Positions 44,958 through 53,556 are shown, numbered from the stretch's first letter. The stretch is 64,000 nucleotides of DNA from Pseudomonadota bacterium (GCA_023422775.1 JAFAGM010000069.1:5951-69950), one strand, 5' to 3'. Notes: generated by a model not told the origin, from the sequence alone. Translations and numbers: made by a program.

Positions 44958-46697
44958 TCACTTCTTTTTCAGGACGCTCTGCGGATTGAGGTTGCCGATG
45001 CGGCCGCTCTCCGAGCCTGCCGTCGGATCGATCGCGGCGTTGATCAGGGTCGGCTTGCCGGAATCCATCGCCTCGTTCACGGCGCGCTTCAGCTCGTCCG
45101 GCGTCGTTGCGTGGACGCCGACGCCGCCGAAGGCTTCCATCATCCTGTCGTAGCGCGAGCCCTTGACGAACACGGTGGGCGCGGGATCGGTGCCGGCGGA
45201 ATTGACGTCGGTGCCGCGATAGATGCCGTCATTGTTGAAGATCACGATGCAGACCGGCAGCTTGTAGCGGCAGATCGTCTCCACCTCCATGCCGGAGAAG
45301 CCGAACGCCGAATCGCCTTCCACCGCGAGCACCGGCTTGCCGGTCTCGATGGCGGCCGCAATGGCATAGCCCATGCCGATGCCCATCACGCCCCAGGTGC
45401 CGACGTCGAGGCGCTTGCGCGGCTGGTGCATGTCGATGACGCCGCGCGCGAGATCGAGCGTGTTGGCGCCTTCGTTGACCAGGATGGCGTCGGGCCGTTC
45501 CTTGATGATGGTGCGCAGCACGCCGAGCGCGCCGTGATAGTCCATCGGCGAGTTGTTGTTCATCAGCCGCGGCGCCATCTTGGCGACGTTCTCTTCGCGC
45601 TTCCTTGTGACCGCGCCGGTCCAGTCTGACGGCGGCGCCGACCAGTTCGCGCCCATGCCCGCCAGCAATGCCGCAACGCACGACCCGATATCGCCGACCA
45701 CGGGAGCTGCGATCTCGACGTTCGAATCCATTTCCTTCGGTTCGATGTCGATCTGGATGAACTTCTTCGGCGCATCGCCCCAGGTCTTGCCCTTGCCGTG
45801 CGACAGCAGCCAGTTGAGGCGCGCGCCGATCAGCATCACCACGTCGGCGTCCTTGAGAACGGTCGAGCGCGCGGCACCGGCGCATTGCGGATGCAGGTCG
45901 GACAACAACCCCTTGGCCATGCTCATCGGCAGGAACGGCGCGCCGCTCTTCTCGACGAAGGCGCGGATGGCGTCGTCGGCCTGGGCGTAGGCCGCGCCCT
46001 TGCCGAGGATGATGAGCGGACGCCTGGCGCCCTTCAGCACATCGAGCGCGCGCTTGACCGCATCGGGCGCCGGAATCTGCGCCGGCGCCGCGTCGATCAC
46101 CTTGACCAGCGACCTGGTGCCCGCCTCGGCGTCCATCACCTGGCCGAACAATTTTGCGGGGAGGTCGAGATAGACGCCGCCGGGACGGCCGGAGACCGCC
46201 GCACGGATGGCACGGGCCAGGCCGATGCCGATATCGGCGGCGTGCAGCACGCGGAAGGCTGCCTTGCACAGCGGTTTCGCGATGGCGAGCTGGTCCATTT
46301 CTTCATAGTCGCCCTGCTGCAGGTCGACGATTTCGCGCTCGGACGATCCCGAGATCAGGATCATCGGAAAGCAGTTGGTGGTGGCGTGGGCGAGGGCGGT
46401 CAGGCCGTTGAGAAAACCCGGCGCCGAAACCGTGAGGCAGACGCCGGGCTTCCTGGTCAGGAAGCCGGCGATCGCAGCGGCGTTGCCGGCGTTCTGCTCG
46501 TGACGGAAGGAGATCACGCGGATGCCCGCGGCCTGCGCCATGCGGCCGAAATCCGTGATCGGGATGCCGGGCACGCCATAGATCGTGGTCAGTCCGTTGA
46601 GCTTCAGCGCATCGATCATCAGGTTGAAGCCGTCGGTCAGCTCGCGCTCGGCCTCGGCTTTGGTCATCTCGATGCTCTTGGCTACAGTTGCGGACAT
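44958..46697 (-). CDS. oxc: Oxalyl-CoA decarboxylase
   Basis: Thiamine-diphosphate enzyme of 579 residues that converts oxalyl-CoA to formyl-CoA and CO2. Three-domain ThDP fold: N-terminal PYR domain with catalytic Glu67 in SFRHEQNAGNAAA, middle domain (RRPLIILGKGAAYAQADD), and PP domain with GDSAFGFSGMEVETICRY and FNNDGIYRGTD. The C-terminal lid SGRIGNLNP is like that of the Oxalobacter enzyme. GGGAGAGG precedes ATG 46697. It is 60 nt behind gntR and upstream of frc on the same strand, so gntR-oxc-frc can be read as one operon. Confidence 0.96.
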   Translation of the reverse strand: MSATVAKSIEMTKAEAERELTDGFNLMIDALKLNGLTTIYGVPGIPITDFGRMAQAAGIRVISFRHEQNAGNAAAIAGFLTRKPGVCLTVSAPGFLNGLTALAHATTNCFPMILISGSSEREIVDLQQGDYEEMDQLAIAKPLCKAAFRVLHAADIGIGLARAIRAAVSGRPGGVYLDLPAKLFGQVMDAEAGTRSLVKVIDAAPAQIPAPDAVKRALDVLKGARRPLIILGKGAAYAQADDAIRAFVEKSGAPFLPMSMAKGLLSDLHPQCAGAARSTVLKDADVVMLIGARLNWLLSHGKGKTWGDAPKKFIQIDIEPKEMDSNVEIAAPVVGDIGSCVAALLAGMGANWSAPPSDWTGAVTRKREENVAKMAPRLMNNNSPMDYHGALGVLRTIIKERPDAILVNEGANTLDLARGVIDMHQPRKRLDVGTWGVMGIGMGYAIAAAIETGKPVLAVEGDSAFGFSGMEVETICRYKLPVCIVIFNNDGIYRGTDVNSAGTDPAPTVFVKGSRYDRMMEAFGGVGVHATTPDELKRAVNEAMDSGKPTLINAAIDPTAGSESGRIGNLNPQSVLKKK

Positions 46698-46757
46698 TCC
46701 ACCTCTCCCTGATCGTTCTCGTTCGGACGGGTTGACCGTCTTCTGGCATGCGTTGCG

Positions 46758-47489
46758 TTACGTAAAGAGTTCCTGGCCGTGCGCTTCGACATACGCCGCA
46801 AGGCCCAGTGTGTGGTCGCGCGCACGCTTTTCTGCCAGTTCGGTGTCGCGCGCTTCCAGCGCCTCGATGATCGCCATATGCTCGGGCAGCGAGGTCGCGG
46901 TGCGATCGGTTCGCCCGATGGTGAGTTGCCGGTAGCCGCGCACATGCAGCAGAATGTCGTTGGTCATGTCGACCAGCACCGGCGACTCCGAGAGCGAGAT
47001 CAGCGCCTGGTGGAAGGCGATGTTGGCCTTGGAGTATTCCTCGACATGATCCTGCGGCAGACGATCCTTGCCGAAGTCCTTGAAGAAATCCCGGAGCGCC
47101 GTGATGTCCTTCTTGCGCGCGGTGGTGGTGATCAGCCGCGCTGCCATGCTCTCGAGGGCGGCCCAGGCGCGGATCATGTCGACGATCTCGGTCTTGGTGC
47201 GGCGGACCACGACGATGCCGCGGCGTGGCACCGTTTTGACGAAGCCATCCTGCTCAAGCATCGCGATGGCTTCGCGGATCGGGGTGCGGCTGACGCCGAG
47301 GCGCTCGGACAATGCGCGCTCGTCGAGCATCACCTGCTCAGGCGTCGCATAAATGTCCATCTTGAGAATGGCTTCCTTCAAGGCTTCATAAGCCTTGTTT
47401 TTGAAGCTCGTCTCAGGCGCAATCCGGACGATTGCAATGTCAGCCTCAGCCATGACAGGTGGCGCCTTGGTTTGCTTGGGTGCGGGCAC
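46758..47489 (-). CDS. GntR-family (FCD subfamily) transcriptional regulator
   Basis: 243-residue regulator. The winged helix (NKAYEALKEAILKMD, LSERLGVSRTPIREAIAMLE, TVPRRGIVVVRR) is followed by an FCD ligand domain with metal-type His residues (IAFHQALISLSESPVLVDM, LLHVRGYRQL, LPEHMAIIEALEARD). The GTG at 47489 was chosen because AGGAG lies at good distance (6-10 nt); a GTG at 47564 would begin inside the operator at 47547-47563. It heads the oxc-frc operon and is divergent from the acyl-CoA synthetase. It is the likely controller of the whole locus through TGGCATACCAAATGCCA sites. Oxalate or an acyl-CoA as ligand is inference. Confidence 0.93.
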   Translation of the reverse strand: MPAPKQTKAPPVMAEADIAIVRIAPETSFKNKAYEALKEAILKMDIYATPEQVMLDERALSERLGVSRTPIREAIAMLEQDGFVKTVPRRGIVVVRRTKTEIVDMIRAWAALESMAARLITTTARKKDITALRDFFKDFGKDRLPQDHVEEYSKANIAFHQALISLSESPVLVDMTNDILLHVRGYRQLTIGRTDRTATSLPEHMAIIEALEARDTELAEKRARDHTLGLAAYVEAHGQELFT

Positions 47490-47546
47490 GACTCGTCTCC
47501 TCCGTTTTGGAGACGTCTTCTTAGCAGAAGAAGTCAGGAATATTTT

Positions 47547-47563
47547 TGGCATACCAAATGCCA
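47547..47563. promoter_or_regulatory. GntR-type operator, copy 1 (gntR proximal)
   Basis: TGGCATACCAAATGCCA, a perfect TGGCAT-N5-ATGCCA palindrome, 58 nt before the gntR GTG. It is identical to copy 2 at 47628-47644. Confidence 0.75.
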
Positions 47564-47611
47564 CGATGTCAAGGAGCCCATGTTTTCAATGGTTCCGCGC
47601 GACGGTTTGTC

Positions 47612-47617
47612 TTGACA
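47612..47617 (+). promoter_or_regulatory. Possible -35 box of the acyl-CoA synthetase promoter
   Basis: TTGACA 11 nt upstream of operator copy 2, which would cover the spacer and -10 region. No good -10 hexamer was recognised, so the start is uncertain. Confidence 0.35.
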
Positions 47618-47627
47618 ATCCCTTCTC

Positions 47628-47644
47628 TGGCATACCAAATGCCA
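47628..47644. promoter_or_regulatory. GntR-type operator, copy 2 (synthetase proximal)
   Basis: Identical 17-bp palindrome TGGCATACCAAATGCCA, 81 bp from copy 1 and 26 nt before the synthetase ATG. A site there would repress initiation at the synthetase promoter. Confidence 0.75.
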
Positions 47645-47669
47645 TAAAATCAGCCCAGGAGGAAGCCAA

Positions 47670-49835
47670 ATGTCAAATTCTGCAGATGCGGCCCGCGAGA
47701 TCGCCGAGCCGGGCGCCAAAGAGGCTGTCCGCCGGGTGCTCGATGCCGTGAAGGCTGAAAAGCGTACCAGCCTCACCGCGCCGGAAGGCAAGCTGGTGTG
47801 CGACGCCTACGGCATCCCGGTTCCGAAAGAGGGCGTGGCCAAGTCTGCCGCCGAGGCCGGCAAGATCGCATCGGGGATGGGCTTCCCGGTGGTGATGAAA
47901 ATCGTCTCGCCGGACATTCTCCACAAGACCGAGGCGGGCGGCGTCATGGTCGGCGTCAAGACCGCGGCCGACGCCGAAAAGGCCTACGAGACCATTCTCG
48001 CAAACGCGAAGAAGTACAAAGCCGACGCCAGGATCGACGGCATCCAGGTCCAGCAGATGCTGGCCGGCGGCACCGAGGTCATTGTCGGCTCCATCACCGA
48101 CGGCTCGTTCGGCAAGCTGGTGGCCTTCGGCCTCGGCGGCGTGCTGGTCGAGGTACTGAAGGACATCACCTTCCGCCTCGCGCCCGCAACCAAGGACGAT
48201 GCGCTGTCGATGCTCGACGGCATCCAGGCCCATGACATGCTCAAGGGCGTGCGCGGCGGCGATCCGGTTTCCCGCGACGCGCTGGCCGACGTCATCGTCA
48301 AGGTGTCGCAACTCGTCAGCGACTTCCCCGAAATCGTCGAACTCGATCTCAATCCGGTGTTCGCCACCAAAAAGGACGCGATTGCCGCCGACGTGCGCAT
48401 CGTCGTCGATTTCGATTACAAGCCGCGCCCGGCGCCGCGCCCGACCGAGGAGATCGTCGCCGCCATGAACCGCATCATGCAGCCGAAGGCGGTTGCGGTG
48501 ATCGGTGCTTCCGCCGAGGACGGCAAGATCGGCAACTCCGTGATGAAGAATTTGATCAACGGCGGCTACAAGGGCGACATCTATCCGATCCACCCGAAGG
48601 CCGACGAGATCCTGGGCTACAAGGCCTACAAGAGCGTCAAGGACGTGCCCGGCGTGATCGACACGGCGGTGTTTGCGATTCCCGCAAAGTTCGTCGCCGG
48701 CGCGCTGGCCGAATGCGGCGAGAAGAAAATTCCGGGCGCCGTTCTGATTCCGTCGGGCTTTGCCGAAGCGGGCGCGCCCGAATTGCAGGCCGAGATCGTC
48801 GAGGTCGGCAAGAAGTACAACGTCCGCCTGATGGGCCCGAACATCTACGGCTTCTACTATACGTGGTCCAATCTCTGCGCCACGTTCTGCACCGCCTACG
48901 ACGTCAAGGGCCACGCGGCGCTGTCGTCGCAGTCCGGCGGCATCGGCATGGCGATCATCGGCTTCTCGCGCTCGGCAAAGATGGGCGTCTCCGCGATCGT
49001 CGGCCTCGGCAACAAGTCCGACATCGACGAGGACGATCTGCTGGCGTTCTTCGAGCAGGACCCCAACACCAACCTGATCGCCCAGCACTGCGAAGACTTG
49101 AAGGACGGCCGTGCGTTTGCGGAAGCCGCCAAGCGCGTCTCGAAGAAGAAGCCGGTGGTGGTGCTGAAGGCGGGCCGCACCTCGGCCGGCGCGAAGGCGG
49201 CCTCGTCGCATACCGGTGCGCTCGCCGGCAACGACAAGATCTACGAGGACGTGTTCAAGCAGTCGGGTGTGATCCGCGCCCGCAGCTTGCGGCAACTGCT
49301 CGAATTCGCGCGCGGCATGCCGGTGCTGCCGACGCCGAAGGGCGAAAACGTGCTGATCATCACCGGCGCCGGCGGTTCGGGCGTGCTGCTGTCGGATAGC
49401 TGCGTCGACAACGGCCTGTCGCTGATGTCGATGCCGCCGGATCTCGACACGGCGTTCAGGAAATTCATCCCGCCGTTCGGCGCGGCCGGCAATCCCGTCG
49501 ACATCACCGGCGGCGAGCCGCCGATCACCTACATCAACACCGTGAAGCTTGGGCTGTCGGATGAGCGGATCCATTCGCTGATCCTCGGCTACTGGCACAC
49601 CATCGTCACCCCGCCGATGGTGTTCGCCCGCAACATGGTCGAGGTGAAGAAGGAGATGGAGGCCAAGGGCTTTGTGAAACCGATCGTTGCCTCGCTCGCC
49701 GGCGACGTCGAGGTCGAGGAGGCCGCGGAATATCTCTACCAGAACGGCATCCCGGCCTATGCGTATTCGACCGAAATGCCGGTCGAGGTGCTCGGCGCCA
49801 AATACAAGTGGGCGCGCGGCGCGGGCTTGCTGTAG
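47670..49835 (+). CDS. NDP-forming acyl-CoA synthetase (acetate-CoA ligase family)
   Basis: 721 residues with fused halves in the order ATP-grasp domain (about 20-240: GFPVVMKIVSPDILHKTEAG, ELDLNPVF), CoA-binding Rossmann domain (about 265-390: VAVIGASAEDGKIGN), and ligase domains with the phospho-His514 in SSHTGALAGND. The order beta-like then alpha-like is inverted compared with the common Acd-alpha/beta fusion. Makes or breaks acyl-CoA using ADP or GDP. Immediately divergent from the oxalate operon and bearing the same operator, it is a candidate oxalate (or formate/glyoxylate) activating ligase, but sequence does not fix the substrate. The start has AGGAGG at eight bases. Confidence 0.9.
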   Translation: MSNSADAAREIAEPGAKEAVRRVLDAVKAEKRTSLTAPEGKLVCDAYGIPVPKEGVAKSAAEAGKIASGMGFPVVMKIVSPDILHKTEAGGVMVGVKTAADAEKAYETILANAKKYKADARIDGIQVQQMLAGGTEVIVGSITDGSFGKLVAFGLGGVLVEVLKDITFRLAPATKDDALSMLDGIQAHDMLKGVRGGDPVSRDALADVIVKVSQLVSDFPEIVELDLNPVFATKKDAIAADVRIVVDFDYKPRPAPRPTEEIVAAMNRIMQPKAVAVIGASAEDGKIGNSVMKNLINGGYKGDIYPIHPKADEILGYKAYKSVKDVPGVIDTAVFAIPAKFVAGALAECGEKKIPGAVLIPSGFAEAGAPELQAEIVEVGKKYNVRLMGPNIYGFYYTWSNLCATFCTAYDVKGHAALSSQSGGIGMAIIGFSRSAKMGVSAIVGLGNKSDIDEDDLLAFFEQDPNTNLIAQHCEDLKDGRAFAEAAKRVSKKKPVVVLKAGRTSAGAKAASSHTGALAGNDKIYEDVFKQSGVIRARSLRQLLEFARGMPVLPTPKGENVLIITGAGGSGVLLSDSCVDNGLSLMSMPPDLDTAFRKFIPPFGAAGNPVDITGGEPPITYINTVKLGLSDERIHSLILGYWHTIVTPPMVFARNMVEVKKEMEAKGFVKPIVASLAGDVEVEEAAEYLYQNGIPAYAYSTEMPVEVLGAKYKWARGAGLL

Positions 49836-49837
49836 TC

Positions 49838-49914
49838 GTCATTGCGAGCGAAGCAATCCATTTCCCGGCTTGACGAAAGATGGATTGCTTCGTCGCTTCG
49901 CTCCTCGCAACGAC
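49838..49914. repeat. Long palindromic intergenic element, probable terminator
   Basis: GTCATTGCGAGCGAAGCAAT... reappears as its complement at 49880-49914 (ATGGATTGCTTCG...CTCGCAACGAC). The roughly 23-nt arms have a small insertion in one side. It lies two nt after the synthetase stop codon and before the convergent aspartokinase gene. A fragment of the same element is at 24502-24519. Confidence 0.7.
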
Positions 49915-49925
49915 GGTGCTCCGGA

Positions 49926-51119
49926 CTAGACCAGCGAATGCAAGGCCTTCACCGCGGCCTCGCGGCTTTCGACCGGAACGAACAAGCTCACCGAATGCGG
50001 TGACATCACATATTTGTCGGCGACGATCCCGTGCTGCTGCAGCACCTGGATCGCCCTGAACGGCAGGTCCGACGAGACGCCGCCGAAACACGTAAGGCTC
50101 ACCGAACTCAGCGTCTCGCGCTGCTTGCGCAGATCCTGAGCCCCTTCAAGCGTGCGCAGCAAGGCGTTGAGCCATTCCGGATCGCAGGTCAGCATGATCC
50201 GAGTTTTTCCGTCCGTGAAAGCCGAGGCCAGCAGTTGCGGCCACGACAAACCGTTTTGCTTGAGATGCTCTGCGAACTTCTCAAAACCCTGATTGAGATC
50301 CGCAGAATCGATCTCCACGTGCTCGATGCGCGCCATCGAATTGACGGCCAGGACCTTTCCGTTTTCCATTCCGCTGATCTCTTTCATCACGGTCGTGCTG
50401 TCTTCGGTGCCGCCCGATCGCTTGATGACCAAAGGGACGTTCTGGCTTTGCGCGAGTTCCACGCTGCGGAAATGCAGGACCTTGGCGCCCCAGAAGCACA
50501 TCTCGGAGAGCGTGGCGAAATCCAGCCGACGCAGGGGTATCGCGTTGGCAACGATGCGCGGATCGGCTGAGCAGACGCCATCGACCTCCTTGATGATCTC
50601 GCAGCACTCGGCCTTCAGCGCCGCGGCCATGGCGACCGCCGTGGTGTCGCTGCCGCCCCGGCCCAGCGTGGTGACTTCCTTGTTCACGGGGTTGACGCCC
50701 TGAAAGCCGGCCAGAACCACGATGCGCCCGCGATCGAGCTCTTCCCTGACGCGAACGGGCCGCACGTCCAGAATCCGCGCCGAGGAATGGGATTGGTCGG
50801 TCATCACGCCGGCCTGGCTGCCGGTGAAGCTGATCGCCGGCACGCCGAGATCGGACAGCGCCATGCTCATCAGCGACATGCTGATCCGCTCGCCTGTCGT
50901 CAACAGCATGTCGAGTTCGCGGCGATTGGGATGCGGGCTTACCTGATAGGCGATCCTGATGAGGTCGTCGGTGGTCTTGCCCATTGCGGAGACGATCGCC
51001 ACGACGCGATGACCGCGGCGATGCAAATCGGCGAGACTGCTGGCGACCGCGCGGATTTTCGCCGGTGTTTCGAGACAGGCGCCGCCATGCTTCTGCACGA
51101 TGATGGGATGGTTGGGCAT
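49926..51119 (-). CDS. Aspartate kinase-like protein, atypical ATP loop
   Basis: 397-residue aspartokinase-family protein. The kinase part has the motif IIVQKHGGACLETPAKI where biosynthetic enzymes have KFGGTS, plus VVLAGFQGVN, TLGRGGSDTTAVAMA and VDGVCSADPRIV. Two ACT-type regulatory segments follow (about 260-397). The KxGG lysine is kept, but the T-S residues are A-C. There is no dapA/asd beside it; instead a PhaC-like gene lies 60 nt upstream on the same strand. It may be a specialised aspartokinase, as in ectoine clusters, but no ectoine genes are present. Confidence 0.85.
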   Translation of the reverse strand: MPNHPIIVQKHGGACLETPAKIRAVASSLADLHRRGHRVVAIVSAMGKTTDDLIRIAYQVSPHPNRRELDMLLTTGERISMSLMSMALSDLGVPAISFTGSQAGVMTDQSHSSARILDVRPVRVREELDRGRIVVLAGFQGVNPVNKEVTTLGRGGSDTTAVAMAAALKAECCEIIKEVDGVCSADPRIVANAIPLRRLDFATLSEMCFWGAKVLHFRSVELAQSQNVPLVIKRSGGTEDSTTVMKEISGMENGKVLAVNSMARIEHVEIDSADLNQGFEKFAEHLKQNGLSWPQLLASAFTDGKTRIMLTCDPEWLNALLRTLEGAQDLRKQRETLSSVSLTCFGGVSSDLPFRAIQVLQQHGIVADKYVMSPHSVSLFVPVESREAAVKALHSLV

Positions 51120-51179
51120 TCGACCTGCAGGAATTCCTCGAGGGGCGGCCTGTGGCGGAAAAGCTTGTTCAAACCCGGC

Positions 51180-52283
51180 TCAATCAGCTTCCTTCATCCA
51201 GCGCACGATCGCGGGCCAATATTCCTCGAGCGTCCGTTTTCCCATGAACAGACTCAGATGATTGCACGGCGCGACCTGATGGCAAAGCGCCTCGGGCGTG
51301 GTTCCCACCAGCCGTTGAACGGCAAGCGCCTGTTCCGGGGCGACCACGTTGTCGGCGCTCCCGGCAAGCAGATAGATCGGAAGGCACAGCCGCGAAAGGT
51401 CGATCCTTTGCCCCAGCGCGACGAAGTCTCCGCGGGCGAGTTCATTGCGCTTGTACAGCTTCTCGACGACTTCGAGATAATATTTGCCGGGAACGTCGAT
51501 GGTCCAGGAATCCCACTTCCTGAAGATGGCTTCGAGTTGCGTGAATTCCGGCGAGTCGATCGGGTGTGCTATCTGCAGGATCTCATGAATATGTTTCGTA
51601 TCGGTCGGGTTTCCCCAGAATTTTGCGATGTTGCGGCCGATGACGAGGCCGTTACCGGAACTGACCAGGCCCTGAAACACCGGCAGCGGCGTGGCCTTGG
51701 CGACCGCCGACAGCCCGCAATGCTGCGCAGCAAGGTCGATCGGCGCACCGGCCATGACGAGCTTGCGCACCTTGGCCGGGAAGCGCGCCGCATAGATCAG
51801 CGATAACCAGCCACCCTGGCAGAGCCCGACAAGATCGACCCGGCCACCGACGTCATCGACCAGCACGTTGAGCGCGGCGAGATACTCGTCAATGCCGAGA
51901 GATCGCATGTCGGCGCTGGCCGAGCGCCAATCGGCCATGAACAGCCGTTCAATTCCACCGCTGCGGAGGGCCTCGACGAGACTGTGTCCCGGCGCCATGT
52001 CGGCTACGGCGGCGCCATGCAGCGCCAGCGGCGTGCAGAGCAGGGTGGCTGTGCCGCTATCGGTTGTCGTGAAGTCGCGGAGCCGCACGGAATTCAGTTC
52101 CAGCGCAATCTTTCCCGGCGTGGCGCCATCAGGCTCTTCTGCAGTGCAGCCATCGTCAGTTGCGGGCGCGAAGTCCAGCAGTTGCGCCGCCATCGACGAG
52201 GCGGCTTCAACGGCGGATGCAGCGGCGAGCGCCGGCCACAGGAACGCCGCGTAAGGGAATTCACCGCCTGGATCCCGACCCAT
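51180..52283 (-). CDS. PhaC-like alpha/beta hydrolase
   Basis: 367-residue alpha/beta-hydrolase with the PHA-synthase-type nucleophile elbow GLCQGGW (Cys), acid residue in LLAGSADNVVAPEQ and catalytic His in APCNHLSLFMG. It lacks the long N-terminal domain of class I PhaC and is the size of class III synthases or of PhaC-like proteins of unknown role. PTPLALHGAAVAD-type segments resemble the PHB-depolymerase/PhaC family. The aspartokinase gene lies downstream on the same strand. ATG 52283 lacks a clear ribosome site; a TTG six bases earlier is possible. Confidence 0.8.
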   Translation of the reverse strand: MGRDPGGEFPYAAFLWPALAAASAVEAASSMAAQLLDFAPATDDGCTAEEPDGATPGKIALELNSVRLRDFTTTDSGTATLLCTPLALHGAAVADMAPGHSLVEALRSGGIERLFMADWRSASADMRSLGIDEYLAALNVLVDDVGGRVDLVGLCQGGWLSLIYAARFPAKVRKLVMAGAPIDLAAQHCGLSAVAKATPLPVFQGLVSSGNGLVIGRNIAKFWGNPTDTKHIHEILQIAHPIDSPEFTQLEAIFRKWDSWTIDVPGKYYLEVVEKLYKRNELARGDFVALGQRIDLSRLCLPIYLLAGSADNVVAPEQALAVQRLVGTTPEALCHQVAPCNHLSLFMGKRTLEEYWPAIVRWMKEAD

Positions 52284-52416
52284 CTGCAAAACGCCCGGTC
52301 CGTTCCTTGCTGCGTTGAGCTAGTTCGAATTTGCACCGGGAACAAGCTGAAACTGCGTCCCGGACGCGGTGCAGCGTGCAACGCTGCTGCGCAGAGCCGG
52401 GACACGAGCGTGGGCG

Positions 52417-53286
52417 CTACCCGATTTCAAAACTGGTGACGCCGAATATCCGCTCCAGCCGCAATGGCGGGATCGCGCCGGTATACATGCGCGCCGTTTC
52501 GAACACCGGCGCAAGCCCGAGGTCCTGCGCCAGCGCGACCGCGCCGCGGTTGATACCGGGAACGTCGAGGAATATTTGGCCGCCGCCGACGCCGGCAAGC
52601 AGGGCCGACAGAACGATCTCTGCGGTGGCGCGGTCGTCGGCAACCAACGGACCGATCTTGCGGCCCTTCAGGCATGGACGGATCACGCCCCAGCCGGCAA
52701 GCTTGCCGCCGCGCACGACCGCGCAGCCGACATGCCCGGGCGCGCCAATCCAGGCGCGCAGGAAGGCCGGTCGCCGAGCCGGAAACACGGTGGCGTCGTA
52801 CGCCTCCACGTCGGCCAGGGGGATTTCGCCGAGCGCGACGACGCCTGCTCGCGGCGCCTCGGGAGTTGCCACAGTGCCGCCGTAACGGATGTTGGCATAG
52901 GCAAGCTCGAATCCGGATCTCCGGTAGTTCTGCTGCTGCGCCACCACGCCGTCGAGCCCGATCACCCGTGGGCCGGCGTGCGCGATGGCTGCGTTCCATA
53001 TCCGCAGTCCGAAGCCGCGGCCGCGCAGATCCGCGCGAACGATGTAGAAGCCGAGGAAGGCAAAGCTCGCATTGTAATTGACGCAGGACACGGTCGCAGC
53101 GGTTTCGCCTTCGAGTTCGGCGATGAGGAAGCCCTTCGGATCGACGGTAGCGAAGCAGGCGGCATCGGCGACGCCCGGATTCCAGCCTTCGGCCGCGGCC
53201 CAGTCCACGGCGATCGCGATTTCGTCGTGCCGCATCGGCCGGATGCGCAATCCGTCCGAGGCGGGCGTTCGTGTCGAAGGACTCAT
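52417..53286 (-). CDS. GNAT-family acetyltransferase with second GNAT-like domain
   Basis: 289 residues. The N-terminal GNAT fold (about 10-150) shows the acetyl-CoA motif IVRADLRGRGFGLRIWNAAI. A C-terminal domain of about 130 residues (AFLRAWIGAPGHVGCAVVRG, GPLVADDRATAEIVLSALLA) resembles the second acetyltransferase-like domain seen in two-domain GNATs. ATG 53286 was used. The promoter region upstream carries the roughly 100-bp element shared with 56806-56905. Substrate unknown. Confidence 0.85.
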   Translation of the reverse strand: MSPSTRTPASDGLRIRPMRHDEIAIAVDWAAAEGWNPGVADAACFATVDPKGFLIAELEGETAATVSCVNYNASFAFLGFYIVRADLRGRGFGLRIWNAAIAHAGPRVIGLDGVVAQQQNYRRSGFELAYANIRYGGTVATPEAPRAGVVALGEIPLADVEAYDATVFPARRPAFLRAWIGAPGHVGCAVVRGGKLAGWGVIRPCLKGRKIGPLVADDRATAEIVLSALLAGVGGGQIFLDVPGINRGAVALAQDLGLAPVFETARMYTGAIPPLRLERIFGVTSFEIG

Positions 53287-53420
53287 GAGTCCGATATCAC
53301 CACGGGAGAGTCGCAACGGCAATCAGAACGACGCGATGAAATGCGTTTCGCGATCAGTGAGCTCCGGGATCCCAATGCCGGGCGGACGATTTTCTTGTCC
53401 GGCGAGAAGGCGTTTTCCGC

Positions 53421-53520
53421 CACCTTGTACGCAAGCGCGTAGGTAATTCTCGCCATAAGCCTGCAAGCATTAATCCCTACGCGGAGCCGGGCGCATTTCG
53501 CGCCGCGGCGTGCTACGTCC
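53421..53520. repeat. Duplicated divergent-promoter element, copy A
   Basis: About 100 bp aligning without gaps to 56806-56905 at roughly 78% identity by eye; the 30 bp 53431-53460 match at 28 positions (GCAAGCGCGTAGGTA and CGCCATAAGC). The core GTACGCAAGCGCGTA is an inverted repeat (TACGC/GCGTA). It lies between the divergent GNAT and usp genes. Confidence 0.6.
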
Positions 53521-53556
53521 TGTCCAGGCAGGCACGAACGACAGGAGCAATGCGGT

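Noticed and set aside
46744..46749. Further GntR site directly upstream of oxc
   Set aside because: Only the half-site TGGCAT is present and it overlaps the gntR 3' end; the other arm is missing.
47673..49598. 641-residue ORF antisense to the acyl-CoA synthetase
   Set aside because: Low-complexity Arg/His/Asp translation typical of antisense shadows; no ribosome site or domain.
53421..53520. FixK/FNR box near the FixJ-type system
   Set aside because: No TTGAT-N4-ATCAA-like palindrome is present in either copy of the element.
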